Shown: positions 52,499-61,320, numbered from the stretch's first letter. The stretch is 64,000 bases of DNA from CAVZQN01 sp963837395 (GCA_963837395.1 CAWINI010000004.1:1488001-1552000), one strand, 5' to 3'. The notes: generated by a model from the sequence alone, not told the origin. Made by a program: numbers and translations.

Positions 52499-53744
52499 TT
52501 TTAATGGACACCGGCGGTGCTGGTTCTGCAGGAGGATGAGCCGGAATTGCCGACGGTGAGAGGTTCGCTCCTGGATTTGTGGCCTGGGTGATCAGACCAA
52601 ACTGAACCAGATCTTCCGACAAAATTTCTCCGCTTGCGCTCATCGTCACAGCGCGTTCGATCGCATTTTCTAATTCACGAACATTTCCTGGCCACATTAA
52701 AGTTTTAATCCACTCCATTGTTTCAGGCGCAATCGTAACGGATTTTCCTTGCCGCTTGTTGTAACGTCGTAAAAAATTGGTAGCAAGCAATGGGATATCA
52801 TCAACGCGTTCGCGAAGAGCAGGAATATGAATGTTGATTACGCCAAGACGATACAACAAATCTTTGCGAAATGTTGACGCTAATAAATTTTCAACCGATC
52901 TGTTGGTGGCAGCGATCACACGAACATCAATTGGACGTTCATCACTACTGCCGACGGGTCGTATTGTGCGTTGCTGCAAAACGCGCAAAAGTTTTACCTG
53001 GAACGCTGGCGATGTTTCACTAATTTCATCCAGAAATACAGTACCACCTGTTGCACTTTCAAAGATGCCGCGATGCGATGATGCTGCTCCGGTAAATGCG
53101 CCTTTAACGTGCCCGAACAATTCGCTTTCCAAAAGAGTATCGGTTAATGCACCGCAGTTGACAGCGACAAAAGGTTTGGTAGCACGAGGGGAATTGTCAT
53201 GAATTGCGCGCGCGACAAGCTCTTTGCCCGTACCGCTTTCTCCGGTGATTAATACTGTGGAGTCGGTTTGTGCAACACGCGCAATCGCTTTATAGACTTC
53301 CACCATGCCGATGCTCTGACCAATGATCGGCAGAGTCTTGCCGGTCTTTTCACGATTTTTATCTTCTTCCGGTCTTGAACCAGCAACGATTGCCCTTCGC
53401 ATTACCTCACGAATCTCTTCGCGCGTAAATGGCTTGCGGATGTAATCAAAGGCATTAATGCGCATCGCTTCTGTGACAGTTTCAATGGATGCATGCGCAG
53501 TCATGATGATGATCGGAATTGTGCTGCCGGAAGTATTCAGCTCACGCAAAATGCTTAAGCCCGATTCTTCGCCGAGCACGAGATCAAGCAGAACAACATC
53601 AAAGGGTGAATAAAGGAGGCGTTCAAATGCCTCCGCACCATTTTTTGCTGTCTCAACTTCCATCCCTTCTTGCTCGAGTAACTGCTTGGCACTGCGGCCA
53701 AACTCGGGATCATCTTCAATGACTAAAATACGTGCCGTTTCCAT
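52473..53744 (-). CDS. NtrC-family sigma-54-dependent response regulator (frameshifted near its end)
   Basis: Receiver domain 1-120 with phospho-acceptor D54, then an AAA+ sigma-54 activation domain with Walker A G-E-S-G-T-G-K-E, the sigma-54 contact motif G-A-F-T-G-A, and G-G-T-V-F-L-D-E. The last residues (C-H-P-P-A-H-S) are out-of-frame read; the true C-terminus is the HTH encoded at 52319-52498, giving about 474 residues. It may drive the sigma-54-type promoters at 20816 and 27308, but no direct evidence links them. Confidence 0.93.
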   Translation of the reverse strand: METARILVIEDDPEFGRSAKQLLEQEGMEVETAKNGAEAFERLLYSPFDVVLLDLVLGEESGLSILRELNTSGSTIPIIIMTAHASIETVTEAMRINAFDYIRKPFTREEIREVMRRAIVAGSRPEEDKNREKTGKTLPIIGQSIGMVEVYKAIARVAQTDSTVLITGESGTGKELVARAIHDNSPRATKPFVAVNCGALTDTLLESELFGHVKGAFTGAASSHRGIFESATGGTVFLDEISETSPAFQVKLLRVLQQRTIRPVGSSDERPIDVRVIAATNRSVENLLASTFRKDLLYRLGVINIHIPALRERVDDIPLLATNFLRRYNKRQGKSVTIAPETMEWIKTLMWPGNVRELENAIERAVTMSASGEILSEDLVQFGLITQATNPGANLSPSAIPAHPPAEPAPPVSIKRCHPPAHS

Positions 53745-53789
53745 AGGATTTTGTCTGTGACTTCTATTCTACTCGCATGCCGGTATTTT

Positions 53790-53821
53790 AACCACGAAGA
53801 TCACGAAGCACTTTCGTGGTT
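53790..53821. repeat. Hairpin repeat of the CCACGAAG type
   Basis: AACCACGAA (53790-53798) and TTCGTGGTT (53813-53821), a 9-bp stem. The stop codon of the DUF3592 gene (53801-53803) lies in its loop. Diverged relatives of the same style are at 63272-63323, and part-copies precede repeat A1 and A2. Confidence 0.7.
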
Positions 53822-54493
53822 TGTCTTTCTTTTGCGGCGATCAAACACAATTCGCATGAGCATATAAATTGCTAGAATGCCGATAAGGATTTTTGTGAAG
53901 GCACCTGCGAAAACAAAAATCATTATTGCTGCGGCGAGCAAAGCAAAACCGAAAAAAGAAAATCCAACGAGCAATCCTTGATATTCAGAATTTCGGGTAA
54001 GCCTTCCATTACGATAGGCTTCTTTCAGATCGCGCAAATTTGCTGAACTGGTGAGTCCTTGTTGTGGAGGCAATTCTGTAATCCAAAGATTCGTTGCGCC
54101 ACAAGCTGCCAAACAAAATCCTAAAACTGAAAGTAATCCGAAATTGAACCACAGCAACGAAATAGTATTGATTTCCGCGCGTTCAGGATCAGCACGATAC
54201 AAAATAGGAACAGCATCTCCGATTTTATATTCAGATGAACTATGCGATTTGTCTGATACAAATTCTTTTTGCTTTCCATCCCTAGCCTGATAAACAACGC
54301 GATATTGGTAATCAGTCGTGGTACTTCCCTTCGATCCTGATCGCGTGCGTTTAATTACTTCTGAAACTTTGCCGGTAGTTGCTTGCGCTTGTTGCGTAAA
54401 AGCTTTCTTCGCTTTGTATTCACGATAGGCAAATACAAGCAATAGAATTCCAGTAGCCACAAACACAAATGAAATGATGCGGATTACTTTCAT
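53801..54493 (-). CDS. DUF3592 family membrane protein
   Basis: A 230-residue protein. Helix at about 7-24, then an extracytoplasmic beta region with the family pattern (T-T-G-K-V, Y-R-V-V-Y, Y-K-I-G-D-A-V-P-I-L-Y-R-A-D-P-E-R-A-E-I), a helix about 113-133, and two more about 178-215. Function of DUF3592 is unknown. It is divergent from vapB, whose promoter lies in the 53-bp gap. Confidence 0.82.
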   Translation of the reverse strand: MKVIRIISFVFVATGILLLVFAYREYKAKKAFTQQAQATTGKVSEVIKRTRSGSKGSTTTDYQYRVVYQARDGKQKEFVSDKSHSSSEYKIGDAVPILYRADPERAEINTISLLWFNFGLLSVLGFCLAACGATNLWITELPPQQGLTSSANLRDLKEAYRNGRLTRNSEYQGLLVGFSFFGFALLAAAIMIFVFAGAFTKILIGILAIYMLMRIVFDRRKRKTNHESAS

Positions 54494-54511
54494 TAATAGT
54501 ATTTTAGCATC

Positions 54512-54540
54512 TTGACAGCATAAATTTATAGCACTATGAT
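54512..54540 (+). promoter_or_regulatory. vapB promoter with overlapping palindrome, leaderless
   Basis: TTGACA (54512-54517), 17-bp spacer, TATGAT (54535-54540), then 6 bases to the vapB ATG, so the transcript should begin at the start codon. The palindrome ATAAATTTAT (54520-54529) lies in the spacer, a suitable place for self-repression by VapB or VapBC. Confidence 0.75.
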
Positions 54541-54546
54541 GCGTTT

Positions 54547-54816
54547 ATGAGAACCACAGTAACTCTCGACGAAGATGTTGTCCGTGAATTGAAAACTCGA
54601 GCCAAGAAAGCGGATAAGAGTTTTAAGGAAGTTCTAAATGACTGCTTGCGGCTAGCTTTTACTATATCCCGGTCTCCTATTCGAAAAATCAAACCTTTTC
54701 GTGTTCGCCCCCATTCTTCTGCCTTTCGACCCGGCATAGACGTTGATAAGTTAAATCAATTGTCAGATCAATTAGAAGTCGAAGAGAGAGTTCAAGCTTT
54801 CCATCGTGGCCGATGA
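54547..54816 (+). CDS. vapB: VapB-type antitoxin (ribbon-helix-helix)
   Basis: An 89-residue protein whose first 45 residues are a ribbon-helix-helix DNA-binding domain (M-R-T-T-V-T-L-D-E-D-V-V-R-E-L-K); the basic, Pro-containing C-terminus should wrap the toxin. It overlaps the PIN gene by 4 bp (ATGA), the usual antitoxin-first order. No Shine-Dalgarno motif; the consensus promoter suggests leaderless translation. Confidence 0.88.
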   Translation: MRTTVTLDEDVVRELKTRAKKADKSFKEVLNDCLRLAFTISRSPIRKIKPFRVRPHSSAFRPGIDVDKLNQLSDQLEVEERVQAFHRGR

Positions 54817-55160
54817 TCATCCCGGATATTAATCTTCTAGTTTATGCTTATAACAAACTTGCGCCTCATCATATCCAAGCGAAGAAGTGGTGGGAAACAA
54901 TGCTCTCTGAGGAGACTCTAGTTGGAATTCCATGGGCTGTTACATTTGGTTTTGTTCGTCTCATGACACATCGCCAGGTTTTGGTAGATCCAGTCCCAGT
55001 TCAAATATGCTGCAGCATGGTTGAAGAGTGGTACGAAAGACCTAATGTTCAACCTCTTGATCCTGCACAGACACCTTTCCATTTTCAAAGAGTTCTTGTC
55101 TTTAACGGGAGTGGGTGGAAATCTTGTTACGGATGCCCACATTGCGGCACTCGCAGTTGA
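54813..55160 (+). CDS. vapC: VapC-type PIN-domain toxin, N-terminal part (frameshifted)
   Basis: PIN RNase with the first catalytic Asp in M-I-I-P-D-I-N-L-L-V-Y-A (D5). Reading is correct to about residue 95 (H-F-Q-R-V-L); then one extra T in the pair 55096-55097 shifts the frame, and the last ~20 residues are spurious. If the break were real, the toxin would lack its C-terminal acidic residues and be inactive. Confidence 0.87.
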   Translation: MIIPDINLLVYAYNKLAPHHIQAKKWWETMLSEETLVGIPWAVTFGFVRLMTHRQVLVDPVPVQICCSMVEEWYERPNVQPLDPAQTPFHFQRVLVFNGSGWKSCYGCPHCGTRS

Positions 55161-55242
55161 ACATTCGTGTGAACTTCATTCCAATGATACAGATTTTTCG
55201 CGGTTTCCTGGTTTGAACTGGTTGAATCCGCTCAACGATTGA
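55098..55242 (+). pseudogene. vapC: VapC-type toxin, C-terminal part in shifted frame
   Basis: Encodes S-L-T-G-V-G-G-N-L-V-T-D-A-H-I-A-A-L-A, then C-E-L-H-S-N-D-T-D-F-S-R-F and a normal PIN end. It holds the conserved Asp residues of V-T-D-A-H and N-D-T-D-F. Joined to the N-terminal part by removal of one T, it gives a standard PIN protein of about 142 residues. Confidence 0.85.
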
Positions 55243-55251
55243 AGATTAATA

Positions 55252-55354
55252 AGCGGGCATGATGCTCGCGGCTCGTAATACGGACTGGAAGTCCGCGCTC
55301 CATAATGCGGACTAAAGTCCGCGGTCGCACAATGCAGGCTAAAGCCTGCGCTCC
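55252..55354. repeat. Three tandem short palindromes (GGACT..AGTCCGCG type)
   Basis: Successive units CGGACTGGAAGTCCGCGCTC, GCGGACTAAAGTCCGCGGTC and GCAGGCTAAAGCCTGCGCTC, each a small stem with a 3-4-base loop, separated by short linkers. A less regular unit precedes them. The last unit supplies the final codons and TAG stop of the facing gene. Confidence 0.8.
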
Positions 55355-56154
55355 CCAAGGTAGGAGTGGAGGTGATCGCGGATGATTTTCCAGTCGCGCG
55401 TTTTCCAGGCGATATCGCGAATTGCGGCGAGTGTATTGGTATTACCATTTTGTTCCTGCAAAACGCGATCGATTGAACCAGCGGTAAAGCCTTCCAGAAT
55501 TTGATTTACGCTGCGGCGGTCGCGCGCCAGAAAGATTGCGTTTTCAACGATTGAAGCAAGACTCGGCAAATATTCGAAATGACGTCGCGCCCACAAAAAT
55601 TTGCCAACAGCAAGAGTAGCATCAAGATTACGTGTGTATGCTGCGGTTCGGCAAAGTGAATCAACGATCCGTTCTGAATTTGGTTTTACCGGATCCAACT
55701 CGCGGATCATTCCGAATACTGCCGGCTCAGTCAAGATAATTGCAACTTTCGCTTGATCGATATCAGCAGTTTCAGCTGATTGAGCTAAATTCGCAGCAAT
55801 TCTTTTGAGAAATGGGCTAGCTTGATAAATCTTAATTGCGCGGATTGATTCGCGGACAGAATCTTCGTCGCGGGTAAAAAATAATGCTTTGCCTGCAACA
55901 TTCACTGCATCAGGCAAAACTTCTGCGGCAAAATTGTTCATGGGAAAAGCAATCTTCCATTGTGCAGCCACAAACTGTTCACCAGAAATTTGATTGATGA
56001 TATCTCGCCGTCTTTCGAGTGGTAGTTTTTCAAATTCACGATACATCGAAGCGGGAGAGTTGGTTCGATCATTCTTTGCGGCTGCAACTAGCTTTGCATC
56101 TTTTTTTGTGGCGATTACGGCTTCGACGAATTCAGCGTCCTGGATTTGGCCCAT
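55339..56154 (-). CDS. Unknown helical protein behind a MoxR gene
   Basis: I do not recognise this 271-residue protein. It is soluble, lacks a signal peptide and is predicted largely alpha-helical, with recurring units (A-V-G-K-F-L-W-A, S-I-V-E-N-A-I-F-L-A-R-D) that recall helical repeats. GGAG precedes the ATG and a TATAAT box is 28 bp upstream, so it probably has its own promoter. The last codons (G-E-R-R-L and the stop) come from the palindrome repeat. Confidence 0.7.
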   Translation of the reverse strand: MGQIQDAEFVEAVIATKKDAKLVAAAKNDRTNSPASMYREFEKLPLERRRDIINQISGEQFVAAQWKIAFPMNNFAAEVLPDAVNVAGKALFFTRDEDSVRESIRAIKIYQASPFLKRIAANLAQSAETADIDQAKVAIILTEPAVFGMIRELDPVKPNSERIVDSLCRTAAYTRNLDATLAVGKFLWARRHFEYLPSLASIVENAIFLARDRRSVNQILEGFTAGSIDRVLQEQNGNTNTLAAIRDIAWKTRDWKIIRDHLHSYLGERRL

Positions 56155-56181
56155 GCAATGTTCTCCGTGACTTTGTGGTGA

Positions 56182-56187
56182 ATTATA
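56182..56187 (-). promoter_or_regulatory. -10 box for the gene 55339-56154
   Basis: TATAAT on the minus strand, 27 bases before the ATG with CGGAG between. It overlaps the end of the moxR gene. Confidence 0.45.
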
Positions 56188-57148
56188 ACGGTACTGGGAT
56201 TGTGTCTACAATTTGGCGGATCACACGTTCTGATTCTTCGGAACGATGATCCTGAAATACCGTTGATGATTTTAGCAGGATCCTGTGTGCAAGCAAGGGA
56301 ATTGCAAGCGCCTTAATATCATCCGGAATTACGTAATCGCGTCCATTCAAAAATGCTGATGCTTGCGCCGCGCGAAAATAATACAACGAACCACGCGGAC
56401 TGCATCCTACGGAAATCAACGGCGAATTCCGGGTCGCATTCACAATTTGCAACATATACGAAAGCACCGCTTCTTCCACCAAAACATTTTTCACCTGCTC
56501 CTGAAACAAAATCACTTCTGCCCGATCCAGAACAGGCTGAACTTTTGTTAGCGGATGCTCATATTCCTGGCTTCGAATAATTTCCTTTTCACGTATTTCA
56601 TCCGGATAGCCGATCCTGATCCGCATCAAAAATCGATCTAATTGTGATTCCGGCAACGGATACGTTCCGTAATGTTCGGCTGGATTTTGCGTAGCAACAA
56701 CCATGTATGGACGCGACAACTCATACGTATGATTATCAACTGACACTTGAAATTCGCTCATTGCTTCCAGCAACGCACTTTGAGTTTTAGGTGTGCCGCG
56801 GTTGATTTCATCAGCAAGCACAATGTTGGAAAAAATCGGCCCCGGCTTAAACACAAATTCCTGATCGCGTGAATTCCAAACTGCAACGCCGGTAATATCA
56901 GAAGGCATTAGATCGGAAGTAAATTGAATCCGGTGAAAATCGCATGAAATGGAACGCGAAAGCGTTTGCGCCAGCATCGTCTTTCCAATTCCAGGCACAT
57001 CTTCAATCAAAAGATGTCCACCGGAAAGCATGGTTGTCAGCGTGAGTTGAATCGCTTCTTCTTTGCCACGGATAACACTGGCCATTGAAGCTGATAGACG
57101 GCCCATCCTCTCAAGATAGAGAGGTGCAATTCTATTTACTGCTTTCAT
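56183..57148 (-). CDS. MoxR-type AAA+ ATPase
   Basis: A 321-residue chaperone-like ATPase: Walker A E-D-V-P-G-I-G-K-T (about 49-57), Walker B and sensor I-V-L-A-D-E-I-N-R-G-T-P-K-T-Q, and V-A-T-Q-N-P-A-E-H-Y-G-T-Y-P-L-P-E-S-Q-L-D-R-F. MoxR proteins help mature enzyme complexes or envelope proteins, normally with a DUF58/VWA partner; none is next to it here. Its start overlaps the aspS stop by 17 bp. Confidence 0.93.
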   Translation of the reverse strand: MKAVNRIAPLYLERMGRLSASMASVIRGKEEAIQLTLTTMLSGGHLLIEDVPGIGKTMLAQTLSRSISCDFHRIQFTSDLMPSDITGVAVWNSRDQEFVFKPGPIFSNIVLADEINRGTPKTQSALLEAMSEFQVSVDNHTYELSRPYMVVATQNPAEHYGTYPLPESQLDRFLMRIRIGYPDEIREKEIIRSQEYEHPLTKVQPVLDRAEVILFQEQVKNVLVEEAVLSYMLQIVNATRNSPLISVGCSPRGSLYYFRAAQASAFLNGRDYVIPDDIKALAIPLLAHRILLKSSTVFQDHRSEESERVIRQIVDTIPVPL

Positions 57149-58889
57149 CTTTCAAGCGAATATGCAAATCGTTCAGTTGTCGCTCTGATACAGCCGATGG
57201 AGAATCAGTCATCAAATCAACAGCGCTGCTGGTTTTTGGAAATGCGATCACTTCGCGAATTGATTCCTGTTCCGCCAAAAGCATCGCAATGCGATCCACT
57301 CCAAGCGCAATTCCACCATGTGGTGGTGCACCATAAGAAAGCGCATCCAGCAAAAACCCAAATTTTTGCTGAGCTTCTTCCCGCGATAATTTTAGAGTAC
57401 TGAAGACACGAGATTGAACTTCTGAATCGTGGATTCGGATGCTGCCTCCCCCTATTTCATATCCATTACACACTAAATCGTATGCCTGCGCAATTGCATG
57501 TCCAGGGTCTTGTTCTAATTTTTCAATCCATTCCGGCATAGGCGACGTAAATGGATGATGGCACGAGACATAACGGTTTTCCTCAGTATCAAATTCAAAC
57601 AAAGGAAATTCATAAATCCAGGCAAATTCGAAATGATCGGGGCGTGTCCATTTTTCCTGTTTGGACAGATGAATCCGCATCTGACCCAGAACCGAATTTG
57701 TAAGATCGTTACTTCCAGCCACAATTAAAATCAAATCTCCATCGGATGCACCAAGTTGTTTCCACAATTCTGCTATTTTTTCTTCGCCGACAGCCTTCAA
57801 GATGGAAGATTGAAAGCCTTCGTTCGACTTTTTAACCCAGATCGCTCCAGCTGCACCAAACTCTTTCGCTTTCACATCCAGATTATCAAGCTCCTTTCGT
57901 GAATAACGTCCCAGTTGAGGCGCTGCGATGGCCTTCACTTTTTCCGCTTGTTGAAATACACGGAAAGCAGTTGTGGAAGCCCAGGATGTAATGTCTTGAA
58001 TCTCGACTCCATATCGCAAATCGGGTTTATCGGAACCATAACGATTCATTGCGTCCGTATAAGGTATCCGCCTGAATGGAATATTAATTTGATAACCATC
58101 AGCAGCAAACATTTTTTGCACTAAAGGTTCCACTAATCCGATCACATCATTCATTTGAACGAATGACATTTCGATATCAACTTGAGTAAATTCGGGTTGA
58201 CGATCGGCTCTTAAATCTTCATCACGGAAACAGCGAACGATTTGAAAATACTTCTCCATTCCTGAGACCATTAGAAGCTGCTTAAAGATTTGAGGCGACT
58301 GCGGAAGCGCATAAAATTTTCCAGGATTCACGCGACTGGGTACGAGATAATCACGAGCTCCCTCCGGCGTAGATTTGGTCAGCATTGGTGTTTCAATTTC
58401 AAGAAAGCCCTGGGAATCCAGAAAAATTCTGGCTGCAAGAATCGCTTTGTGCCGGGCGATTAAATTTTTTTGCATCTTCGGCCGGCGCAAATCGAGATAC
58501 CTGTACTTTAATCGAATATCATCGCCAACATTGACTTCATCTTCGATCGGAAACGGCGGAGTTCTAGCTTCGTTAAGTATCGTTAACTTTGTTGCAGCGA
58601 TTTCAATTTCACCGGTCGGTAAATTCTTATTCACAGTTTCTGGCGATCGCTCCACTACACGTCCTTGAATGCAGGCAACAAACTCCGGTCTCAGATCTTT
58701 TGCTTCACGATGCGCCTCTTCATTATTTTCTTGAGGATTGAAAACCGCTTGAACCAAACCGCTGCGGTCACGAAGTTCAATAAAAATTAATGATCCTAAA
58801 TCTCTTCTGCGTGATACCCAACCGCACACTGTAATATTTTTGCCAACATGTTCTTTGCGAATTTCTCCGCAGTACAAATCTCTTTTCAT
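57132..58889 (-). CDS. aspS: Aspartyl-tRNA synthetase
   Basis: Class II synthetase of 585 residues, bacterial length. N-terminal OB-fold anticodon domain (C-G-W-V-S-R-R-R-D-L-G), motif 2 F-R-D-E-D-L-R-A-D-R-Q-P-E-F-T, a bacterial GAD insertion about 290-410, motif 3 G-G-I-A-L-G-V-D-R. The ATG overlaps the hisS stop (ATGA), so hisS and aspS are one operon, a common pairing. Confidence 0.97.
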   Translation of the reverse strand: MKRDLYCGEIRKEHVGKNITVCGWVSRRRDLGSLIFIELRDRSGLVQAVFNPQENNEEAHREAKDLRPEFVACIQGRVVERSPETVNKNLPTGEIEIAATKLTILNEARTPPFPIEDEVNVGDDIRLKYRYLDLRRPKMQKNLIARHKAILAARIFLDSQGFLEIETPMLTKSTPEGARDYLVPSRVNPGKFYALPQSPQIFKQLLMVSGMEKYFQIVRCFRDEDLRADRQPEFTQVDIEMSFVQMNDVIGLVEPLVQKMFAADGYQINIPFRRIPYTDAMNRYGSDKPDLRYGVEIQDITSWASTTAFRVFQQAEKVKAIAAPQLGRYSRKELDNLDVKAKEFGAAGAIWVKKSNEGFQSSILKAVGEEKIAELWKQLGASDGDLILIVAGSNDLTNSVLGQMRIHLSKQEKWTRPDHFEFAWIYEFPLFEFDTEENRYVSCHHPFTSPMPEWIEKLEQDPGHAIAQAYDLVCNGYEIGGGSIRIHDSEVQSRVFSTLKLSREEAQQKFGFLLDALSYGAPPHGGIALGVDRIAMLLAEQESIREVIAFPKTSSAVDLMTDSPSAVSERQLNDLHIRLKDESSK

Positions 58890-60136
58890 CGTACCTTCTC
58901 AATTACTTCATTAATGGCATACGTTCCCTGCTCCCCTGTCTTCATATTCTTCAACGTTGCTTTATTTTCTTGACGTTCTTGATCACCGGCAATGATGACC
59001 CAATCTACTTTCTTTTTATCGGCTTGCCGCATTGCAGCTTTTAAACTTCGGCGTTGATAATCCAAATCCGAAGGAATTCCTGCTTTACGCAAAGGCGACT
59101 GAATCTTCTCAAATGCATAATCAAACGCAGCATCATCCAGCGCTACTATGAATACGCGAATTCCTTCCGTTTCGCCTATTGAATCCGGCAACGCAAGGAT
59201 CAAGCGATCTAATCCCAATGCAAAACCGATCGCTTTCGTTGGCTTACCTCCAAGTTCTTCAACCAGACCATCATAACGACCGCCTCCGGCAACTGAATTT
59301 TGCGCACCGAGACCACCCGCAACAATTTCAAATGTAGTCTTGGTGTAATAATCAAGACCGCGAACCAATCTTTTATTTCGAACGGTTTCAATGGAAGCCA
59401 GCTTCAAATATTTTTGAACTGCTTCAAAATGCTGCCTGCATCCTTCACATAAATATTCATCGATCGAGGGAAGTGCGTTAATAATCGGCTGATCTGCCTC
59501 GACTTTACAATCCAGAACTCGCAGTGGATTGCGTTCGATACGATCCTGACAATCTTCACACATCTGATTTCTTTTCGGGCGAAGAATTTCCTGAAGCGCA
59601 GCGGAATATCGCGCACGATCTTCTTTACAGCCAACCGTATTCAATTGCGTTTCAAAATTGTTCAAGCCACAGGACTGCAGAAATCCAACCAGTAGTTCAA
59701 TCACTTCAGCATCAACTGCTGGATTCTCGGTTCCAAGAACTTCAATTCCAAATTGGCTGAACTGTCGATACCTTCCTTTTTGCGGCTGTTCATATCGGAA
59801 CATCGGACCGAGGTAATACCACTTCGTAACCGACGGTTCATTATCGAAACCATGTTCAACATAAGCGCGTACCGCCGGCGCTGTATTTTCCGGCCGCAAA
59901 GTTACCTGCTGCTCACGTCCAATCGGGAAGTTAAACATTTGCTTTGTTACGATGTCGGTAACTTCACCAATTCCACGCGCGAAAAGTTCAGTCGCTTCAA
60001 AAATTGGCGTACGAATTTCTTCATAGCCATAAGTTGCGCAAATAGACCGCGCCTTATCTTCCACAAAATGCCATTTATGGATTTCAGGCGGAAGGATATC
60101 GCGCGTTCCTTTAATTGCTTTTATTGTCGCCGCCAA
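58886..60136 (-). CDS. hisS: Histidyl-tRNA synthetase
   Basis: Class II synthetase, about 416 residues. K-G-T-R-D-I-L-P-P at the N-terminus, motif 2 F-R-Y-E-Q-P-Q-K-G-R-Y-R-Q-F, and the histidine signature L-V-R-G-L-D-Y-Y-T-K-T-T-F-E. The frame extends to 60208, but that part lies within the carbonic anhydrase gene; a TTG at 60136, just after that gene's TAA and with GGCAGG upstream, fits the normal hisS N-terminus. Four Cys in C-E-D-C and C-E-G-C suggest a zinc-binding insert. Confidence 0.95.
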   Translation of the reverse strand: MAATIKAIKGTRDILPPEIHKWHFVEDKARSICATYGYEEIRTPIFEATELFARGIGEVTDIVTKQMFNFPIGREQQVTLRPENTAPAVRAYVEHGFDNEPSVTKWYYLGPMFRYEQPQKGRYRQFSQFGIEVLGTENPAVDAEVIELLVGFLQSCGLNNFETQLNTVGCKEDRARYSAALQEILRPKRNQMCEDCQDRIERNPLRVLDCKVEADQPIINALPSIDEYLCEGCRQHFEAVQKYLKLASIETVRNKRLVRGLDYYTKTTFEIVAGGLGAQNSVAGGGRYDGLVEELGGKPTKAIGFALGLDRLILALPDSIGETEGIRVFIVALDDAAFDYAFEKIQSPLRKAGIPSDLDYQRRSLKAAMRQADKKKVDWVIIAGDQERQENKATLKNMKTGEQGTYAINEVIEKVR

Positions 60137-60138
60137 AT

Positions 60139-60657
60139 TTACCTGCCGTACATTTTTCGATACGTTTCTTTGTACTCGTAATAATTCGTACCGTGTTTCC
60201 GGATCCAATCGATTTCATCGCGCGTTACTTCGCGGATGCGACGCGCCGGAGATCCCAACATCACACTATTCGCCAGAACTTTTGTGCCTGGCGTGACCAG
60301 GGCGCCTGCACCAATAATGCAATTCGGTTCGATCACTACATCGTCCATTACAATACTTCCGATTCCGATTAAGTTGTTCGATTTAATATGGCATCCATGC
60401 AACGTGACGCTGTGACCTACAGTTACGTAATCTTCCAAAATCGTCGGGAATTTTCCATTGGTGACATGAATTACCGAATTATCCTGAACGTTTGAATAAC
60501 TGCCGATCCGGATGTAATGAACATCGCCGCGAACTGTCGCATTAAACCAGATGCTGGAATGCGAACCAATTACTACATCGCCAATAACCTGGGCACTATC
60601 CTCAATAAATACTGTTTCGTCAAATTGGGGACTCTTATCCAAATAGGGTCGAATCAT
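60139..60657 (-). CDS. Gamma-type carbonic anhydrase-like hexapeptide-repeat protein
   Basis: A 172-residue left-handed beta-helix protein. Residues R-G-D-V-H-Y-I-R-I-G, Q-D-N-S-V-I-H-V and V-G-H-S-V-T-L-H-G-C match the gamma-carbonic anhydrase (YrdA/PaaY) family, with three metal-binding His visible. It may hydrate CO2 or only bind metal; many relatives show low activity. First gene of the row with hisS-aspS. A TATAAT box lies 25 bases upstream. Confidence 0.92.
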   Translation of the reverse strand: MIRPYLDKSPQFDETVFIEDSAQVIGDVVIGSHSSIWFNATVRGDVHYIRIGSYSNVQDNSVIHVTNGKFPTILEDYVTVGHSVTLHGCHIKSNNLIGIGSIVMDDVVIEPNCIIGAGALVTPGTKVLANSVMLGSPARRIREVTRDEIDWIRKHGTNYYEYKETYRKMYGR

Positions 60658-60682
60658 AATTGTGCTCTAAAGATAAACCCGT

Positions 60683-60688
60683 ATTATA
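60683..60688 (-). promoter_or_regulatory. -10 box of the carbonic anhydrase-hisS-aspS operon
   Basis: TATAAT on the minus strand 25 bases before the ATG. A possible TTGCGG stands 15 bp further up, shorter than ideal. Confidence 0.45.
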
Positions 60689-60712
60689 TCTCAGGCGAGT
60701 AGTCCGCAATTC

Positions 60713-60741
60713 CGGAGCGTGGGCCTCCGTGCCCGCGGTCT
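60713..60741. repeat. GC-rich intergenic repeat family B, half copy
   Basis: Contains GCGTGGGCCTCCGTGCCCGCG, the first half of family B; the second half is absent. Confidence 0.65.
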
Positions 60742-60778
60742 GTGAGAATAGAGGATGGAGAATAGAGGATTGCGTAGA

Positions 60779-61306
60779 CTATGATTCTTTCAGGAGTTCC
60801 GTTTCCAATCGTTCTTCAAGGGAATCCCAATTTGTAGGCTTGAGCATTTCTTTTAATTCTGAATCCTGATCGATGTTGATTTTAAGCGCCTTATAAAGTC
60901 CTGCCACGAGTTTTAAGAGTTTTGTGATCTCTTCTTCCGTTACAAGGTTCACTTGCATGTCGATTTCCTGGCGCAAATCAGCGATCCTTGATTGCCTGTT
61001 CTGGCTAACCAATACCAGGATGGCAAGAATGATTGCTTCCAAAGATACGATAGTTGTCAATAAAACAAAGGGAAAAGGATCAAACGAGCCCCGCCCTCTA
61101 TTCCAGAGAATCCATATCGCAAAAATTGCGATGTTCGCAAACAAGAACGCAACTGTGCCGCTCCATGACACCAGTTTGTCCGTTATTACCTGGAGAGTGC
61201 TGCGTTTTTGGTTGTGCCGCGCTTGAAGACTTTGAACCGCTTTTAGTCTTCGTTCATAATGCTGTCTAAGCCCGAAAGCCTCGATATTTTTTTTATTGTC
61301 CTTCAT
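60779..61306 (-). CDS. DUF1003 family membrane protein, second copy
   Basis: A 175-residue paralogue of the protein at 11129-11644: two membrane helices about 50-70 and 79-102 with F-D-P-F-P-F-V-L-L-T-T-I-V-S-L-E-A and L-V-S-Q-N-R-Q-S-R-I-A-D-L-R-Q-E-I. It ends in an acidic helix. Function unknown. It lies behind the CsbD-like gene with a hairpin between them, so partial readthrough may couple the two. Confidence 0.88.
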   Translation of the reverse strand: MKDNKKNIEAFGLRQHYERRLKAVQSLQARHNQKRSTLQVITDKLVSWSGTVAFLFANIAIFAIWILWNRGRGSFDPFPFVLLTTIVSLEAIILAILVLVSQNRQSRIADLRQEIDMQVNLVTEEEITKLLKLVAGLYKALKINIDQDSELKEMLKPTNWDSLEERLETELLKES

Positions 61307-61320
61307 AGGTTAGAGAAAAG

